In this document: positions 63,089-64,000 of the stretch, piece after piece
How positions within the stretch are numbered: position 1 is the stretch's first letter
Layout: every line of letters begins with the position of its first letter
From: Nemertoderma westbladi
Taxonomy: Eukaryota; Xenacoelomorpha; Nemertodermatida; Nemertodermatidae
Direction: 5' to 3'
DNA length: 64,000 nucleotides
NCBI GenBank assembly: GCA_032718475.1
Contig: JAUCBJ010004237.1
Span: forward strand, 1 to 64,000
The notes under the pieces: generated by a model
What the model was told of the DNA's origin: nothing
The model's database searches: none
The model's input: the letters and a program-made list of their open reading frames with translations, nothing else
Translations under genes and position numbers: made by a program

Positions 63089-64000
63089 ATGCCTCGAAAA
63101 TATGTTTGGAAGCCAGGTTCGCAACCATACTTGACAGGGTAGGCTCAAAGCACCATGGAAAAGGCCTTAAATGCAGTAATTGACCATGGCAATTCCATCA
63201 ACAAAGCTTTGAAGGAAAACGGTGTTCCTTATGGAACATTGTACAGAAGAGTCAATTTGGGTCCTACATTAAAAAACCATGGTGGACAAACATTTCTAAC
63301 CATGGAAGAAGATAAGAAAATTGTTAATGTCATTTACACTGTTACAGAGTGGAAATGCTCACTTAAGGGTATAGATATCATTCTTCTCATTAAAGAATAT
63401 ATCGATTCTACTACACCTGGGGCTGGAGGTTCTAGGTTTAAAGACAATCGACCGGGTCGAGATTGGTTAGAAAACTTTAAAACTCGGCATTTAACATCCA
63501 GGATGGCTCAAAATGTCAAACTGGAAGGTGTCCCTGAGACACACATCTTCAATTATGATAATAATAATAATCATTTATAGAGCGCCTTTCTGGGCATTAT
63601 TTCAAGGCGCATAAGACCAATGTAATGGACGATCCAGGGTCGAGGAGTGCCATATGTTCTCGGGGGCTGAGGTGTGTTGAACAAAAATCTGCCCACACGA
63701 AATCATCAACAAGCATCATGTTTTGTGGTTCAGCTTCAGGGAAATATCAGCCTTCTATGGTGGTATACAAGGCTGAAAATCCAAACCAGCTTTGGGGTCA
63801 TGTATCAGAGACCAACATGAAATCTGGTTTCAGGGCCTGTGGGCTGTACCCATTTAGTCCAACAGAAGTAATTAAGAAATTACCTAGGGACGAGCCTGGT
63901 GCTGATGAGCAACGTTCAGTGTTGAATTCTGCCACAATTAGTGTTTTAAGAACTTCTCTCTATGGTTCAAATACACCAGTCCATGTCAAGTATAAAAGAG
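63089..64000 (+). pseudogene. pogo/Tigger-like transposase, internally deleted
   Basis: ATG 63089 opens MPRKYVWKPG, followed by a TAG at 63140 in the same frame. The frame then continues with an HTH (psq-type) region (EKALNAVIDHGNSINKALKE, VPYGTLYRRV) and the CENP-B-type region (RFKDNRPGRDWLENFKTRH). At the first DDE strand (IFNYD) a ~50-bp insertion (63558-63612) intrudes. The sequence resumes with MDDPGSRSAIC, FCGSASGKYQPSMVVYKAE, then jumps to SGFRACGLYPFSPTEVIKKL. The whole DDE core with its second and third carboxylates is missing. The element is dead and continues past the window edge. Confidence 0.8.
63558..63612 (+). repeat. Short insertion: (AAT)n plus catttatagagcgcc
   Basis: An ataataataat run followed by catttatagagcgcctttct and a complementary aaggcgc at 63604-63610 interrupts the transposase frame at the first catalytic region. 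This is probably a small repeat-family insertion. Confidence 0.65.

Overview
This window is animal (metazoan) genomic DNA, most likely from a marine invertebrate, and nearly everything readable in it is transposable-element sequence. I could not name the species. No conserved single-copy host gene is recognisable. There are no bacterial operons, no rRNA or tRNA genes and no CRISPR array. The case for an animal rests on the element types: BEL/Pao LTR retrotransposons, Penelope-like elements with GIY-YIG endonuclease, non-LTR (LINE) retrotransposons, a CACTA-like transposase with a DUF4806 partner gene, a protein-primed DNA polymerase of Polinton/Maverick type, a pogo/Tigger-like transposase, and fold-back DNA elements.

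Layout. 1-2596 is the gag/protease part of a truncated BEL/Pao element (copy 1). 2597-about 18240 is a decayed CACTA-like element on the minus strand, whose DUF4806 gene is cut in two by a young 12.4-kb BEL/Pao element (element A, 3281-15706, 545-bp LTRs with three differences, TSD tcaac). Element A carries an N-terminal gag-like ORF, gag-protease, and pol (RT, RNase H, integrase). It then has a 540-bp array of a palindromic motif and an extra 3' module: an ORF with a probable RNase D-like (DEDD) exonuclease domain, overlapped by an ORF with three CCHC zinc knuckles. About 18240-19500 is GC-rich non-coding DNA. 19500-24640 holds Penelope-like fragments, one split by a 1.4-kb palindromic TTAA-type element. 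24651-26641 is a decayed LINE. 27003-32733 (minus) is a decayed protein-primed DNA polymerase gene followed on the same strand by a decayed TBP-like gene. 33308-38653 is a fold-back element whose loop holds a second, gag-less BEL/Pao element (33515-38407). 40227-45706 is a DNA transposon with ~490-bp TIRs and an 8-bp TSD; its transposase gene is itself split by a LINE fragment. That transposon interrupts an unassigned pseudogene (40137-46790), which is followed by PHD-finger and HECT-domain remnants. 48491-52023 holds two further terminal-inverted-repeat units. 52024-64000 is mostly AT-rich and repetitive, with an unassigned ORF (52707-53249), a LINE endonuclease scrap, a decayed zinc-finger gene, several tandem-repeat arrays, and a pogo/Tigger-like transposase remnant at the right edge.

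How it fits together. The window is a nest of insertions and the order can be read from who interrupts whom. The most unusual content is the 3' exonuclease-like plus zinc-knuckle module of element A, and the TBP-like gene next to the polymerase. Most other coding sequence is broken by frameshifts, stops or insertions and is unlikely to be functional.
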